Below, piece by piece: positions 47,642-56,719 of a stretch of 64,000 nucleotides of DNA; the stretch's first letter is position 1; every line of letters begins with the position of its first letter. The DNA comes from Cytophagales bacterium (GTDB lineage Bacteria > Bacteroidota > Bacteroidia > Cytophagales > Microscillaceae). The position numbers and the translations under genes were made by a program. The notes under the pieces are model-generated. The model ran no database searches. It was not told where the DNA came from and was given only the letters and a program-made list of their open reading frames with translations. The stretch is from contig RDZE01000031.1 in the NCBI GenBank assembly GCA_004293905.1, positions 1-64,000 on the forward strand. The letters are read 5' to 3'.

Positions 47642-48619
47642 ATGATTCAGGCTGACCCTTGCGATATTTCGGTTGTAATTCCACTCTATAATGAAGAAGA
47701 ATCTTTAGAAGAGCTTTGTCAGTGGATAGTGCGCGTAATGCAAACCGAGCAATTAAGTTACGAAATTATTTTGGTAGATGACGGCAGTCGCGACCGTTCT
47801 TGGGAAGTAGTTAAGAAAATAACACAAGAATATCCTACCATTCAGGGCATTCGATTTAGTCGCAATTATGGCAAATCGGCAGCTCTTAACATTGGTTTCA
47901 AAGCCACTAAAGGCAAGGTAGTGATTACGATGGATGCCGACCTGCAAGATGTTCCCGATGAAATACCCGAACTGTATCATTTGATAGCCAATGAAGGGTA
48001 TGATTTGGTATCGGGTTGGAAACAAAACCGCAAAGACCCGCTCATGAAAACCATTCCCACAAAACTTTTTAATGCCGTAACGCGTTGGTTTTCAGGCATA
48101 AAGCTCCACGATTTCAACTGTGGTTTGAAAGCCTACAAAGGTGTTGTGGTTCGGAATATAGAAGTATATGGGGAAATGCACCGCTACATACCTGTCATTG
48201 CGAAATGGGCGGGCTTTGCACGCATTACTGAAAAAAAAGTAAAACACCAAGCGCGCAAATATGGCACTACCAAGTTTGGTTTAGAACGTTTTTTAAATGG
48301 ATTTTTAGACCTCCTCTCTATTACTTTTGTGAGTCGCTTCCGCAAAAAACCGATGCACTTTTTCGGTACGATGGGGCTACTTTCTTTCTTGATAGGTCTA
48401 TTAATGGTAGGCTGGCTCATTATAGACCAACTATTCAATATAATGCCCTCTGAAAATAAAAGCCTTGTTACGCAACGCCCCGCATTTTACTTGTCATTAG
48501 TAGCCATTATAGTAGGCGTACAACTTTTCTTAGCAGGTTTTTTAGCGGAGTTACTTGCCACACAATCACATAAAAGCAATGATTATGTCATTGCAGAAAC
48601 GATTAATCAAGGCAGTTAA
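47642..48619 (+). CDS. Family 2 glycosyltransferase (GtrB/DPM1-like)
   Basis: This 325-residue protein has a GT2 catalytic domain: SVVIPLYNEEESLEEL, then EIILVDDGSRDRSWEVV (DXD-like aspartates), then VVITMDADLQDVPDEIPELY and FNCGLKAYKGVVVRNIEVYGEMHRYIPVIA. Two C-terminal membrane segments follow (about 238-262 and 280-302). This layout is typical of polyprenyl-phosphate sugar transferases. The sugar is unknown. The first residues align with the family, and the ATG is clear. Confidence 0.88.
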   Translation: MIQADPCDISVVIPLYNEEESLEELCQWIVRVMQTEQLSYEIILVDDGSRDRSWEVVKKITQEYPTIQGIRFSRNYGKSAALNIGFKATKGKVVITMDADLQDVPDEIPELYHLIANEGYDLVSGWKQNRKDPLMKTIPTKLFNAVTRWFSGIKLHDFNCGLKAYKGVVVRNIEVYGEMHRYIPVIAKWAGFARITEKKVKHQARKYGTTKFGLERFLNGFLDLLSITFVSRFRKKPMHFFGTMGLLSFLIGLLMVGWLIIDQLFNIMPSENKSLVTQRPAFYLSLVAIIVGVQLFLAGFLAELLATQSHKSNDYVIAETINQGS

Positions 48620-48707
48620 AAATAATTTTATTGCAATCATAGGGTATTAATAATAATTTTTTGTTTATTTTGCACTTAGTTCCATCAAATGCACTGCACA
48701 AAAATAA

Positions 48708-50216
48708 ATGTTAGTAGACATATTTATCACCCTCTTTTTGGTTTTTCTTAATGGTTTTTTTGTAGCCGCCGAATTTGCCATAGTCAAAGTTCGCACCTCA
48801 GAATTAGACCTTAAAAGTAATAAACAACGTGGCACCAATACCGCAAAACACATCACCCAAAATTTAGATGCCTATTTAGCTGCCACCCAATTAGGTATCA
48901 CCATTGCTAGTATCGGTTTAGGTCTTTTCAGCGAATCGGTTTTCGAACAGATGATAATGAATATTTTTAGCCTCCTAAATCTTAACATAGAAAAAGAGTT
49001 TGCCCACCAATTGGCATTTCCCACTGCTTACTTTTTTATTACCTTTGTGCACGTAGTTTTTGGCGAGCTTGCCCCCAAGTCCATAGCCATTCGCTACCCA
49101 CTGCCTACTACCATGTTCGTAGCCCTCCCACTCTATTTTTTCTCCTATCTATTCACCCCATTTATTTGGTTTTTTAATGGTTGCGCTGGACTATTGCTCA
49201 AACTGTTAGGCATTAGCCCCATTTCTGAACATCAGGGGCACTCCGAAGAAGAAATCAGACTTTTGGTAAAAGAACTTGCACAACGACAAAGAGATGAAAA
49301 CGAAGAAGACATTGCCCCTATACTTAAAAATGGAAAAGCAGAGCCTCAACTCACCATTCAAAAATATGAGCTATTAGAAAAAGTATTCGAATTTGACGAT
49401 AAGTTGGTCAGCGAAGTGATGGTGCCACGCACGCGAATGTTTGCTCTTGATGCTGAAACAGACGTGGAAGAAGCACTCATCGAAATCTCCAAAGAAGCCT
49501 ACTCAAGAGTACCTATTTATCATAATACAAACGATAATATCATCGGAATTTTACATACCAAAGAACTCTACAAATTTTTTACCCGCCCCGAATCTCTGCC
49601 TCAACAAAAGCAACCAGATGATAAAAAAACGAAGAATAACAGTGCAGAAACCAATACCTCAATAATGGCAAATATGCCCGAAAAATCAATAGGCAAAGAA
49701 TGGGGGGCAATGCTACGCGAAGTATATGAAGTCCCTTTCACTACTCGTGCGGGCGATTTATTGCATCACTTTCAAAAGGAAAGGCAACAAATGGCAATTA
49801 TCAAAGATGAATTTGGTGGTGTATCAGGGCTTATTACAATGGAAGACATCGTGGAAGAACTCTTAGGCGAAATCTATGACGAATACGATGAAAAAACAGA
49901 AGGCAATGAAATGGTCATCAATGTAGAAACTGCCAAAGATTATATTGTCAATGCACAAATTCCTTTGAACGACCTAAACGACATACTCCCCGTACCTATC
50001 CCCGAAGACAAATACTACACAACACTTTCTGGCTATATCTTACACCTCACAGGCAATGTACCTAAAGCTGCCGAAGAAATTCTGACAGAACATTATACTT
50101 TCAAAATTGTGCGCCGTTCTAATTCACTCATCAAAGTAGTAGAAATAAGACACAACGACCACAAAAACGAGGAAGACAATAACCCCGAAAAAGATAAAAG
50201 AAACCATAAAAAATGA
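48708..50216 (+). CDS. CorC/HlyC (CNNM-type) membrane protein with CBS domains
   Basis: This 502-residue protein has a CNNM transmembrane domain (about 1-200: LVDIFITLFLVFLNGFFVAAEFAIVKVRTS as the opening), then a pair of CBS domains (VSEVMVPRTRMFALDAETDVEEALIEI and the later segment with MAIIKDEFGGVSGLITMEDIVEELLGEIYDEYD). It ends with a CorC_HlyC C-terminal domain. A low-complexity linker of charged residues (RPESLPQQKQPDDKKTKNN...) splits the CBS pair. Such proteins handle magnesium or cobalt transport; haemolysin naming is historical. It overlaps the EVE gene by 4 bases. Confidence 0.9.
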   Translation: MLVDIFITLFLVFLNGFFVAAEFAIVKVRTSELDLKSNKQRGTNTAKHITQNLDAYLAATQLGITIASIGLGLFSESVFEQMIMNIFSLLNLNIEKEFAHQLAFPTAYFFITFVHVVFGELAPKSIAIRYPLPTTMFVALPLYFFSYLFTPFIWFFNGCAGLLLKLLGISPISEHQGHSEEEIRLLVKELAQRQRDENEEDIAPILKNGKAEPQLTIQKYELLEKVFEFDDKLVSEVMVPRTRMFALDAETDVEEALIEISKEAYSRVPIYHNTNDNIIGILHTKELYKFFTRPESLPQQKQPDDKKTKNNSAETNTSIMANMPEKSIGKEWGAMLREVYEVPFTTRAGDLLHHFQKERQQMAIIKDEFGGVSGLITMEDIVEELLGEIYDEYDEKTEGNEMVINVETAKDYIVNAQIPLNDLNDILPVPIPEDKYYTTLSGYILHLTGNVPKAAEEILTEHYTFKIVRRSNSLIKVVEIRHNDHKNEEDNNPEKDKRNHKK

Positions 50217-50623
50217 ACTATTGGTTAGTAAAATCTGAGCCTTTTAAATACAGTTGGCAAACCTTCGAGAAAGATGGCAAAACCTTTTGGGACGGTGTAC
50301 GCAATTTTCAAGCACGCAACAATTTAAAAGCTATGAAAGAAGGCGACTTAGTACTCTTCTACCATAGCAACGAAGGCAAGGAAATAGTCGGAATCGCCAA
50401 AGTAATCCAAGAATTTTACCAAGACCCCACCACTAACGACACGCAATGGGTAGTGGTAGATTTGGCACCCGTACAAAAACTCAAAAAAACAATCACTTTA
50501 GCACAAATCAAGGAAGACGAAAGACTCCAAAACATAGGCTTGCTTCGCCAACCTCGCCTTTCAGTAATGGCACTACTCAAAGAAGAATTTGACCTAATCA
50601 TCGCACTCGCCAATACCGAATAA
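50213..50623 (+). CDS. EVE-domain protein
   Basis: This 136-residue protein is essentially a single EVE (PUA-like) domain: NYWLVKSEPFKYSWQTFEKDGKTFWDGVRNFQARNNLKAMKEGDLVLFYHSN, then EIVGIAKVIQEFYQDPT and WVVVDLAPVQKL. EVE domains bind modified bases in DNA or RNA, and the fold is close to YTH and PUA. It is the short stand-alone type known from many bacteria. It overlaps the CorC gene by 4 bases (ATGA). Confidence 0.9.
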   Translation: MNYWLVKSEPFKYSWQTFEKDGKTFWDGVRNFQARNNLKAMKEGDLVLFYHSNEGKEIVGIAKVIQEFYQDPTTNDTQWVVVDLAPVQKLKKTITLAQIKEDERLQNIGLLRQPRLSVMALLKEEFDLIIALANTE

Positions 50624-50661
50624 AAAACTAATTACAAAACCTCTCTTTCAACAAAAAAACG

Positions 50662-50669
50662 TATCTTTG
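50662..50669 (+). promoter_or_regulatory. -7 promoter element of the gltX operon
   Basis: TATCTTTG, 31 bases before the gltX start, fits the TAnnTTTG consensus. Confidence 0.5.
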
Positions 50670-50694
50670 CAAAATAAATCACCAAAGATAAACA

Positions 50695-52254
50695 ATGGAA
50701 CGAGAAGTAAGAGTAAGATTTGCACCCAGCCCCACAGGTGCATTGCACATAGGCGGCGTTCGCACTGCCCTCTATAACTATTTATTTGCAAAAAAAACAA
50801 ACGGAAAATTCATTATCCGTATTGAAGACACCGACCAAACACGCTACGTAGAAGGTGCAGAAGAATACATCATGAAATCGCTTGAGTGGTTAGGCATCAC
50901 CCCAGACGAATCTCCTCTCATTGGCGGCGACTGCAAACCCTATCGCCAATCGGAACGCAAACCCATGTATAAACAATATGCTATGCAACTTATCGAAGAA
51001 GGAAAAGCCTATTATGCCTTCGATACCGCCGAAGAACTCGATGCCATGCGCCAACGTTTGGAAAAAGCAAAAGTGAAAAACCCCTCTTACAATGCTGTTA
51101 CACGAACACAAATGAAAAACTCGCTCACATTGCCCGCCGATGAGGTAAAAGCGCGTTTAGAATCAGGCGAACCCTACGTAATCAGAATCAAAATACCCAA
51201 AAAAGAAGAAATCAGACTGAACGACCTCATCAGAGGTTGGGTAATGGTACACTCCTCTACCCTCGACGACAAAGTACTCATGAAGTCTGACGGAATGCCT
51301 ACCTACCACTTAGCCAATGTTGTAGATGACTATCTCATGAAAATTACACACGTTATCAGAGGAGAAGAGTGGCTGCCTTCTGCACCATTACACGTATTAC
51401 TTTACCAATATTTGGGCTGGGAAAATGTAATGCCACGCTTCGCACACCTTCCCCTATTGCTCAACCCTGACGGAAAAGGAAAACTAAGTAAAAGAAAAGC
51501 CAAAGAATATGGCTTCCCTGTATTCCCACTCGAATGGAAAGAAATAGACGAAAACTCTAAAGAAGAAATATGGTTGCCCGGCTACAAAGAACAAGGCTAC
51601 CTCCCCGAAGCATTACTCAACTTTTTGGCACTATTGGGCTGGAGTCCGGGTACTAACCAAGAAATTTTTGGTATCGATGAAATGATAGAAAATTTCTCCT
51701 TAGAAAGAATTAATAAAGCAGGCGTAAAATTTGATATTGACAAAGCAAAATGGTTCAACCAACAATACTTAAGAACAAAAAGCAATGCAGAATTAGCCCA
51801 ATACTTACAAGCAGGACTCAAGGAAAACAATGTACTCTCTGCGCCACTTACTTCTGAAAAAGCCGAAAAAATAGCCGAACTCATGAAGGAAAGAGCCACC
51901 TTCCCACAAGATTTTTGGAAAGAAGCACTCTACCTCTTTCAAACCCCAACAGAATACAACGAGGCATTACAACAAAAATGGACACCCGAAGTAGCACAAG
52001 TGTTGCAAGAATACCTCAAAGAACTACAAAATACGACCATAGATTGGAACGCCGAAGAAATCAAACACCTATTGCACCAAATCACTGACCAACTGCAAAT
52101 CAAAATAGGAAAAGTAATGGCAGCCATCAGAATAGTCATCACAGGCGTAACCGCAGGACCCGACCTAATGATGATTCAAGAAATCATTGGTAAAGAAGAA
52201 CTACTGCAAAGAATCAAAAACGGTTTAGCTCAATTTCATACTACGACCGCCTAA
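50695..52254 (+). CDS. gltX: Glutamyl-tRNA synthetase
   Basis: This 519-residue class I synthetase charges tRNA(Glu), and possibly tRNA(Gln) given gatC downstream. The HIGH-like motif is in RFAPSPTGALHIGGVRTALYN and the KMSKS-type loop is GKLSKRKAKEYG (about residue 263). It has the standard extent for the discriminating or non-discriminating type. It starts the run gltX-murD-hpt-DUF3109-plsC-gatC with 3-base to overlapping junctions. The presence of GatC in the same operon is consistent with an indirect Gln-tRNA route, although GatA and GatB are not here. Confidence 0.95.
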   Translation: MEREVRVRFAPSPTGALHIGGVRTALYNYLFAKKTNGKFIIRIEDTDQTRYVEGAEEYIMKSLEWLGITPDESPLIGGDCKPYRQSERKPMYKQYAMQLIEEGKAYYAFDTAEELDAMRQRLEKAKVKNPSYNAVTRTQMKNSLTLPADEVKARLESGEPYVIRIKIPKKEEIRLNDLIRGWVMVHSSTLDDKVLMKSDGMPTYHLANVVDDYLMKITHVIRGEEWLPSAPLHVLLYQYLGWENVMPRFAHLPLLLNPDGKGKLSKRKAKEYGFPVFPLEWKEIDENSKEEIWLPGYKEQGYLPEALLNFLALLGWSPGTNQEIFGIDEMIENFSLERINKAGVKFDIDKAKWFNQQYLRTKSNAELAQYLQAGLKENNVLSAPLTSEKAEKIAELMKERATFPQDFWKEALYLFQTPTEYNEALQQKWTPEVAQVLQEYLKELQNTTIDWNAEEIKHLLHQITDQLQIKIGKVMAAIRIVITGVTAGPDLMMIQEIIGKEELLQRIKNGLAQFHTTTA

Positions 52255-52257
52255 AAT

Positions 52258-53751
52258 ATGCAACAAGAAAACCCGAAAATAACACTCATCGTAGGTGCTG
52301 GCGAAAGCGGAACAGGCGCGGCAAGGCTCGCAAAAGCCAAAGGGCTACCCGTATTTCTAACTGAAAAGGGCAACATAAACCCCTCTTACAAAGAAAAACT
52401 GCAAGCCTACCAAATAGATTTTGAGGAAAATAAACACGATAAAGCATTTCAACTCTTACAACAAAAGCAAGTAAGCCAAATCGTCAAAAGTCCGGGTATT
52501 CCCGATAATGCCCCACTTATACAAGAGGCACTACAACAGCAAATACCTATCATCTCAGAAATAGAATTTGCATCACGATATACTCAAGCTAAAATCATCG
52601 CCATTACAGGCAGTAACGGCAAAACTACTACAACGCTCCTTACGCACCATCTCCTAAAACACGCAGGGCTCAATGTAGCTATGGGAGGCAACGTAGGCAA
52701 TAGCTTCGCTGAATTAGTCATAGATGATAAGCACCAATGGTATGTACTTGAGGTAAGTAGCTTTCAATTAGATGGTTGTTATGAGTTCAAACCTTTTATT
52801 GCCATCTTACTCAACATCACCCCCGACCATTTAGACCGCTATGAATATGATTTTGAAAAATATGCCGATGCAAAATTCAGAATCACACAAGCACAAGACG
52901 AAAAAGACTACTTCGTATACCACCCCGATAACCCTGCCATAGAGCGCGGTATCTTGGAAAGAGAAAAATACGCCTACAGCAAAACAAGCGATTCCAGCAT
53001 TATCACCAAAGGCGCAACACAAAAAAAGGGAATCAAATCCCGATTTATACCCATAGAATATAAAAAGCCTGAAGAAACCATCATAGACCCCTCCAAAGTA
53101 AGGTTGATAGGCGGGTTCTGCACACTTAATGATGAACAGCGCACCCTTACCGCTATGGTCAGACATCTTTTTCTGGAACAATCCTATGACCAAATGCCTC
53201 TAAAAGGACGACATAACCTCGTCAATATTGGCGCGGCTGTTTCGGCAGGGCTTATTGCAGGCATCAACGAAAAAACACTCATAGAAGGACTACAAACTTT
53301 TCAAAATATAGCCCATAGACTCGAATTAGTGGCAAAAATCAATGAAGTACAATTCATCAACGACTCCAAAGCTACCAATGTAGATGCCGTTTGGTATGCC
53401 TTAGATGCTTTTGACGAAGGTGATAAAAACCAAAAAAATATCATTTGGATAGCAGGAGGACAAGACAAAGGCAATGATTATCAACAAATACAAACGCTTG
53501 TAAAACGAAAAGTAAAAAAACTCATCTGTTTGGGTATAGACAACCAAAAACTTAAACAATTTTTTAGCCCCCTACTTCCTGAAATAGCCGAAACGCAATC
53601 TATCAGCGAAGCCATAGACCTCGCTATACAAAGCACGCAACCGGGCGATGTAGTTCTGTTATCACCTGCATGCGCCAGTTTCGACCTATTTAAAAATTAC
53701 GAAGACCGAGGCAACCAATTCAAAACCCAAGTACAACTTCGAAACCTTTAA
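52258..53751 (+). CDS. murD: UDP-N-acetylmuramoyl-L-alanine:D-glutamate ligase, extended
   Basis: This 497-residue enzyme adds D-glutamate to the peptidoglycan precursor. The Mur-ligase P-loop AITGSNGKTTTTLL, the region HLDRYEYDFEKYADAKFRI and the C-terminal GKDYQ-like IWIAGGQDKGNDYQQ are visible. The family is usually about 440-450 residues. The extra length lies in the central domain around PIEYKKPEETIIDPSKVRLIGGFC. The usual dcw-cluster neighbours are missing; it sits between gltX and an Hpt gene. Spacing is 3 bases to gltX and 7 to hpt. Confidence 0.92.
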   Translation: MQQENPKITLIVGAGESGTGAARLAKAKGLPVFLTEKGNINPSYKEKLQAYQIDFEENKHDKAFQLLQQKQVSQIVKSPGIPDNAPLIQEALQQQIPIISEIEFASRYTQAKIIAITGSNGKTTTTLLTHHLLKHAGLNVAMGGNVGNSFAELVIDDKHQWYVLEVSSFQLDGCYEFKPFIAILLNITPDHLDRYEYDFEKYADAKFRITQAQDEKDYFVYHPDNPAIERGILEREKYAYSKTSDSSIITKGATQKKGIKSRFIPIEYKKPEETIIDPSKVRLIGGFCTLNDEQRTLTAMVRHLFLEQSYDQMPLKGRHNLVNIGAAVSAGLIAGINEKTLIEGLQTFQNIAHRLELVAKINEVQFINDSKATNVDAVWYALDAFDEGDKNQKNIIWIAGGQDKGNDYQQIQTLVKRKVKKLICLGIDNQKLKQFFSPLLPEIAETQSISEAIDLAIQSTQPGDVVLLSPACASFDLFKNYEDRGNQFKTQVQLRNL

Positions 53752-53758
53752 CCCTTTT

Positions 53759-54130
53759 ATGCTTATGGCAGTAATAGACGCAAAAGTAATCGCAAACCTT
53801 AAGGCATTAGGAAAAGACAAAAACTTCCTAACCGACCTCATCAACCTATTTGTAAAAGAAAGCCCTACCTTAGTAGATGCAATGCAAAAACATCATAAGG
53901 CAGGAGATGCAGCAGCAATGGCAAGTGCCGCCCATAAATACAAATCGAGCAGCCGCCAATTAGGAGCTACCAAACTTTCTGAAATGTGCCTATCGGTAGA
54001 GCAAGCAGGCAAAGCAGGCAAACAAAATGACAAAATAGTAGCCGAAACCATTGCCAAAATCAAAGACGAATCTGCTACAGCAATCAAAGAACTCAAAGTA
54101 ATTTTAGAAAACCATTTGAAAGGCAAATAA
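53759..54130 (+). CDS. Orphan Hpt (histidine phosphotransfer) protein
   Basis: This 123-residue four-helix protein carries the phosphorylatable His in SAAHKYKSSSRQLGATKLSEMC (H59), in the canonical A-H-K-x-K-x-S-S context. It relays phosphate between a hybrid sensor kinase and a response regulator. No kinase or regulator is close by, so it serves a phosphorelay encoded elsewhere. Its place inside a translation and envelope operon is unexpected. An ATG two codons later (53765) is an alternative start. Confidence 0.82.
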   Translation: MLMAVIDAKVIANLKALGKDKNFLTDLINLFVKESPTLVDAMQKHHKAGDAAAMASAAHKYKSSSRQLGATKLSEMCLSVEQAGKAGKQNDKIVAETIAKIKDESATAIKELKVILENHLKGK

Positions 54131-54133
54131 ACA

Positions 54134-54724
54134 ATGTTGCAGATAGGCGAAATTTTAGTAAGCGATACTCTCCTACGCGAGGCTTTTGTATGCAACTTAG
54201 AAAAATGCAAAGGTGCATGCTGTGAAGAAGGCGACTTAGGAGCACCGCTTTTAGAGGAAGAACTCAAAATTCTCGAAGAAAATTTCGCCTCCATTGCGCC
54301 TTTTCTCACCTCAGAAGCCTTAGAAAGCATCGCCAAACAAGGACTTTATATCAAAGAACCCAATGGTGAATATTCTACCCCTACGCTTGGAGGCAAAGCC
54401 TGTGTATATGCATTCAAAAGCGAAGACCAAGTATGGCAATGTGGTATTGAAAAGGCTTACAAAGAACAAAAAATCAACTTCCAAAAACCCATTTCTTGCC
54501 ATTTATACCCCGCAAGAGTGCTCAAAAATAAACACATAGAAGCACTCAATTATCATCAATGGCACATTTGCAGCCCTGCCTGCGAATTAGGAAAAGCACT
54601 CAAAATACCTATCTATCAATTCATTGCCCCTGCACTTATCAGACAATACGGGCAGGAATGGTACAATGAACTCTCACGTGTTGCAGAAGCTTATTTAGAA
54701 CAATACCCTATACCTCCTCAATAA
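54134..54724 (+). CDS. DUF3109 cysteine-rich protein
   Basis: This 196-residue protein contains the DUF3109/YkgJ-like Cys-rich pattern: FVCNLEKCKGACCEEGDLGAPL near the N-terminus, GGKACVYAF, a QCGIEKAY, and ISCHLYPARV and HICSPACELGKAL. The cysteines would bind a metal or an iron-sulfur centre. The function of the family is unknown. It follows hpt by 3 bases and overlaps plsC by 1 base. Confidence 0.86.
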   Translation: MLQIGEILVSDTLLREAFVCNLEKCKGACCEEGDLGAPLLEEELKILEENFASIAPFLTSEALESIAKQGLYIKEPNGEYSTPTLGGKACVYAFKSEDQVWQCGIEKAYKEQKINFQKPISCHLYPARVLKNKHIEALNYHQWHICSPACELGKALKIPIYQFIAPALIRQYGQEWYNELSRVAEAYLEQYPIPPQ

Positions 54725-55512
54725 TGAAAAAACAAACAACCGCAATACTCAGTATTTTATACACTACTTGGTGTGCTTTTTGGTTTTTAGCCATAATGCT
54801 ACTTTTTATGCCTTTTTTTCTATTGCTCTCCGCTCAAAAAGCGCGCAGTACTTTTTGGGTCTCGAAACTGAAAAAAACATGGGCACGTATCTGCCTGTTT
54901 TTATGGGCTATACCTGTAAAAATAACCTACGAAACGCCTCTTTCTAAAAAACGAACCTATATTTTTTGTGCCAACCATACTTCTTTGGTTGATATTGTAG
55001 TAATGGGTAGTTTTATGCCTGCTAACTTTATTTTTATTGGCAAAGAAGAACTCAATCATGTGCCTATATTTGGCTATGTATTCAAAAAATTTCATGTGCC
55101 TGTCAAAAGGAGCAATCATCTTAACTCTTACCAAGCCATGCTAAAAACTGCCCATGCCATAGACTTAGGCAGAAGTCCCATCATTTTCCCTGAAGGAGGC
55201 ATCGTAACCACCAATCCGCCTAAAATGGCACGTTTCAAAGATGGTGCTTTCCGATTAGCCATAGAGAAAAAAATACCTATTGTACCCGTTACCTTACTAT
55301 TCAATTGGATTGTACTGCCCGATGAACAATACATCGCGCACCGACACCCTATCGAAATCATTGTACATGCACCCATCGAAACCGAATTTTTAAGTATAGA
55401 CGAACTTGATGCAATTAAACAACAAGCCTACAATACAATCAATGAACCATTGATACCTTATCAGAAACCAACCATCAAACAAAAAGCCGAAACCTATGAG
55501 CAAAGTAGATAA
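54724..55512 (+). CDS. plsC: 1-acyl-sn-glycerol-3-phosphate acyltransferase
   Basis: This 262-residue membrane enzyme acylates lysophosphatidate in phospholipid synthesis. The active-site motif HTSLVD (H85 to D90, the HX4D box) and the FPEGG box (about residue 155) are intact. Hydrophobic segments at 10-35 anchor it. It overlaps gatC by 17 bases and the DUF3109 gene by 1 base, so all are co-transcribed. Confidence 0.92.
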   Translation: MKKQTTAILSILYTTWCAFWFLAIMLLFMPFFLLLSAQKARSTFWVSKLKKTWARICLFLWAIPVKITYETPLSKKRTYIFCANHTSLVDIVVMGSFMPANFIFIGKEELNHVPIFGYVFKKFHVPVKRSNHLNSYQAMLKTAHAIDLGRSPIIFPEGGIVTTNPPKMARFKDGAFRLAIEKKIPIVPVTLLFNWIVLPDEQYIAHRHPIEIIVHAPIETEFLSIDELDAIKQQAYNTINEPLIPYQKPTIKQKAETYEQSR

Positions 55513-55792
55513 AAACACACTCCGCAATATCGTACATCTTTCAAGATTGGAAACAGACGAACAAAAAGAAAATCAAGTATTAGAAGATTTCAATAGAATC
55601 CTTACTTGGATAGATATGTTAGATGAAATAGACACGGGCGAAATTGCGCCACTCACACACATGACGCTTGAGGTAAACCAAATGCGCGAAGACGTTGTGA
55701 AAGAGCCCTTAGACCACGAAAAAGGATTATTAAACGCCCCTCATAAAGACTCTGACTATTTCAGAGTGCCTAAGGTATTGGAAACGGAGTAA
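55496..55792 (+). CDS. gatC: GatC subunit of Asp/Glu-tRNA amidotransferase
   Basis: This 98-residue protein has the GatC layout: the opening KVDKNTLRNIVHLSRLETDEQKENQVLEDFNRILTWIDML, then EIDTGEIAPLTHM and a C-terminal HEKGLLNAPHKDSDYFRVPKVLE with the conserved D-x-x-F-x-V-P-x-V. GatC works with GatA and GatB to make Gln-tRNA(Gln) or Asn-tRNA(Asn), and those genes lie elsewhere. Its end overlaps the convergent prmC by 23 bases. Confidence 0.9.
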   Translation: MSKVDKNTLRNIVHLSRLETDEQKENQVLEDFNRILTWIDMLDEIDTGEIAPLTHMTLEVNQMREDVVKEPLDHEKGLLNAPHKDSDYFRVPKVLETE

Positions 55793-56645
55793 AAACCACA
55801 CATCTTGGAAGCCCTGCCATGTCTTTGTGAATAGATGCGCTATAGTGTCCATTTGCCAACTGACTTACTTCAGAGGCTCTCTGTGCATGCACCTCCGTAT
55901 AAATGGCTCCTTCCTCATTCAAACGCTCATTAGCAAAAGCCAAAATAGTTTCATAAAAAAGCAAAGGCTGTGTATCAGGTACAAAAAGAGCCAAAGCGGG
56001 CTCAAAATCTTTGACATGGCGTTGGATTGTGTTGCGTTCTTTTTCAGGAATATAAGGTGGATTGCTTACAATAATATCCCACTTATTTACAAGTTGCAAC
56101 CAATTTTCATTTTCTAAAATATCTAATCGTTGGTAATGCACTTGAACGTTGTTATTTTTTGCGTTTTTTTGTGCAACTTCCAATGCCGCCTCACTCACAT
56201 CTACAGCCACAACTTCTGCTTGTGGTATGTATTTTTTCAATGCAATGGCTATACACCCACTACCTGTGCCTATTTCTAAAATCCGTAAATGGGATTTATG
56301 TTGTTCTTGCCGAATTAGTTTTTGTACCCATTCTTCGGTTTCAGGGCGTGGAATAAGTACATTAGGATTAACACTAATACTTAAACCCAAAAAAGAAACT
56401 TCTCCTATGATGTATTGTATAGGTTCTTGTTGCAATAATCTTTGAAATGCCTCGTCTAAATATACTTGTTGTGTGGCAGTAATGTTGAGTACTTTATTGG
56501 CTAATATATCAGAAGATTTTACCCCCAAATAATGCTCAAGAAGCCAGTAAACCATTGTTTTAGCCTCTACTTTTTGGTAATAAGTACGACTCACCAACCA
56601 ATCTGTTTGGGTTTCGCAATAGTCTTTGAGCTTTAGCTTCTCCAT
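55770..56645 (-). CDS. prmC: Release factor glutamine methyltransferase
   Basis: This 291-residue enzyme methylates the GGQ glutamine of release factors RF1 and RF2. The SAM-binding motif LRILEIGTGSGCIAIALKKY, the acidic EVVAVDVS and the catalytic NPPYIPEKE motif are present. The N-terminal helical domain is typical. It is convergent with gatC (23-base overlap). Confidence 0.93.
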   Translation of the reverse strand: MEKLKLKDYCETQTDWLVSRTYYQKVEAKTMVYWLLEHYLGVKSSDILANKVLNITATQQVYLDEAFQRLLQQEPIQYIIGEVSFLGLSISVNPNVLIPRPETEEWVQKLIRQEQHKSHLRILEIGTGSGCIAIALKKYIPQAEVVAVDVSEAALEVAQKNAKNNNVQVHYQRLDILENENWLQLVNKWDIIVSNPPYIPEKERNTIQRHVKDFEPALALFVPDTQPLLFYETILAFANERLNEEGAIYTEVHAQRASEVSQLANGHYSASIHKDMAGLPRCVVFTPFPIP

Positions 56646-56719
56646 AAGTGAAAAAAATGAGTATGATGTTATGTAAGATTTTTTGCTTATTAATCACTAA
56701 TACAGAAATTTATATCATT

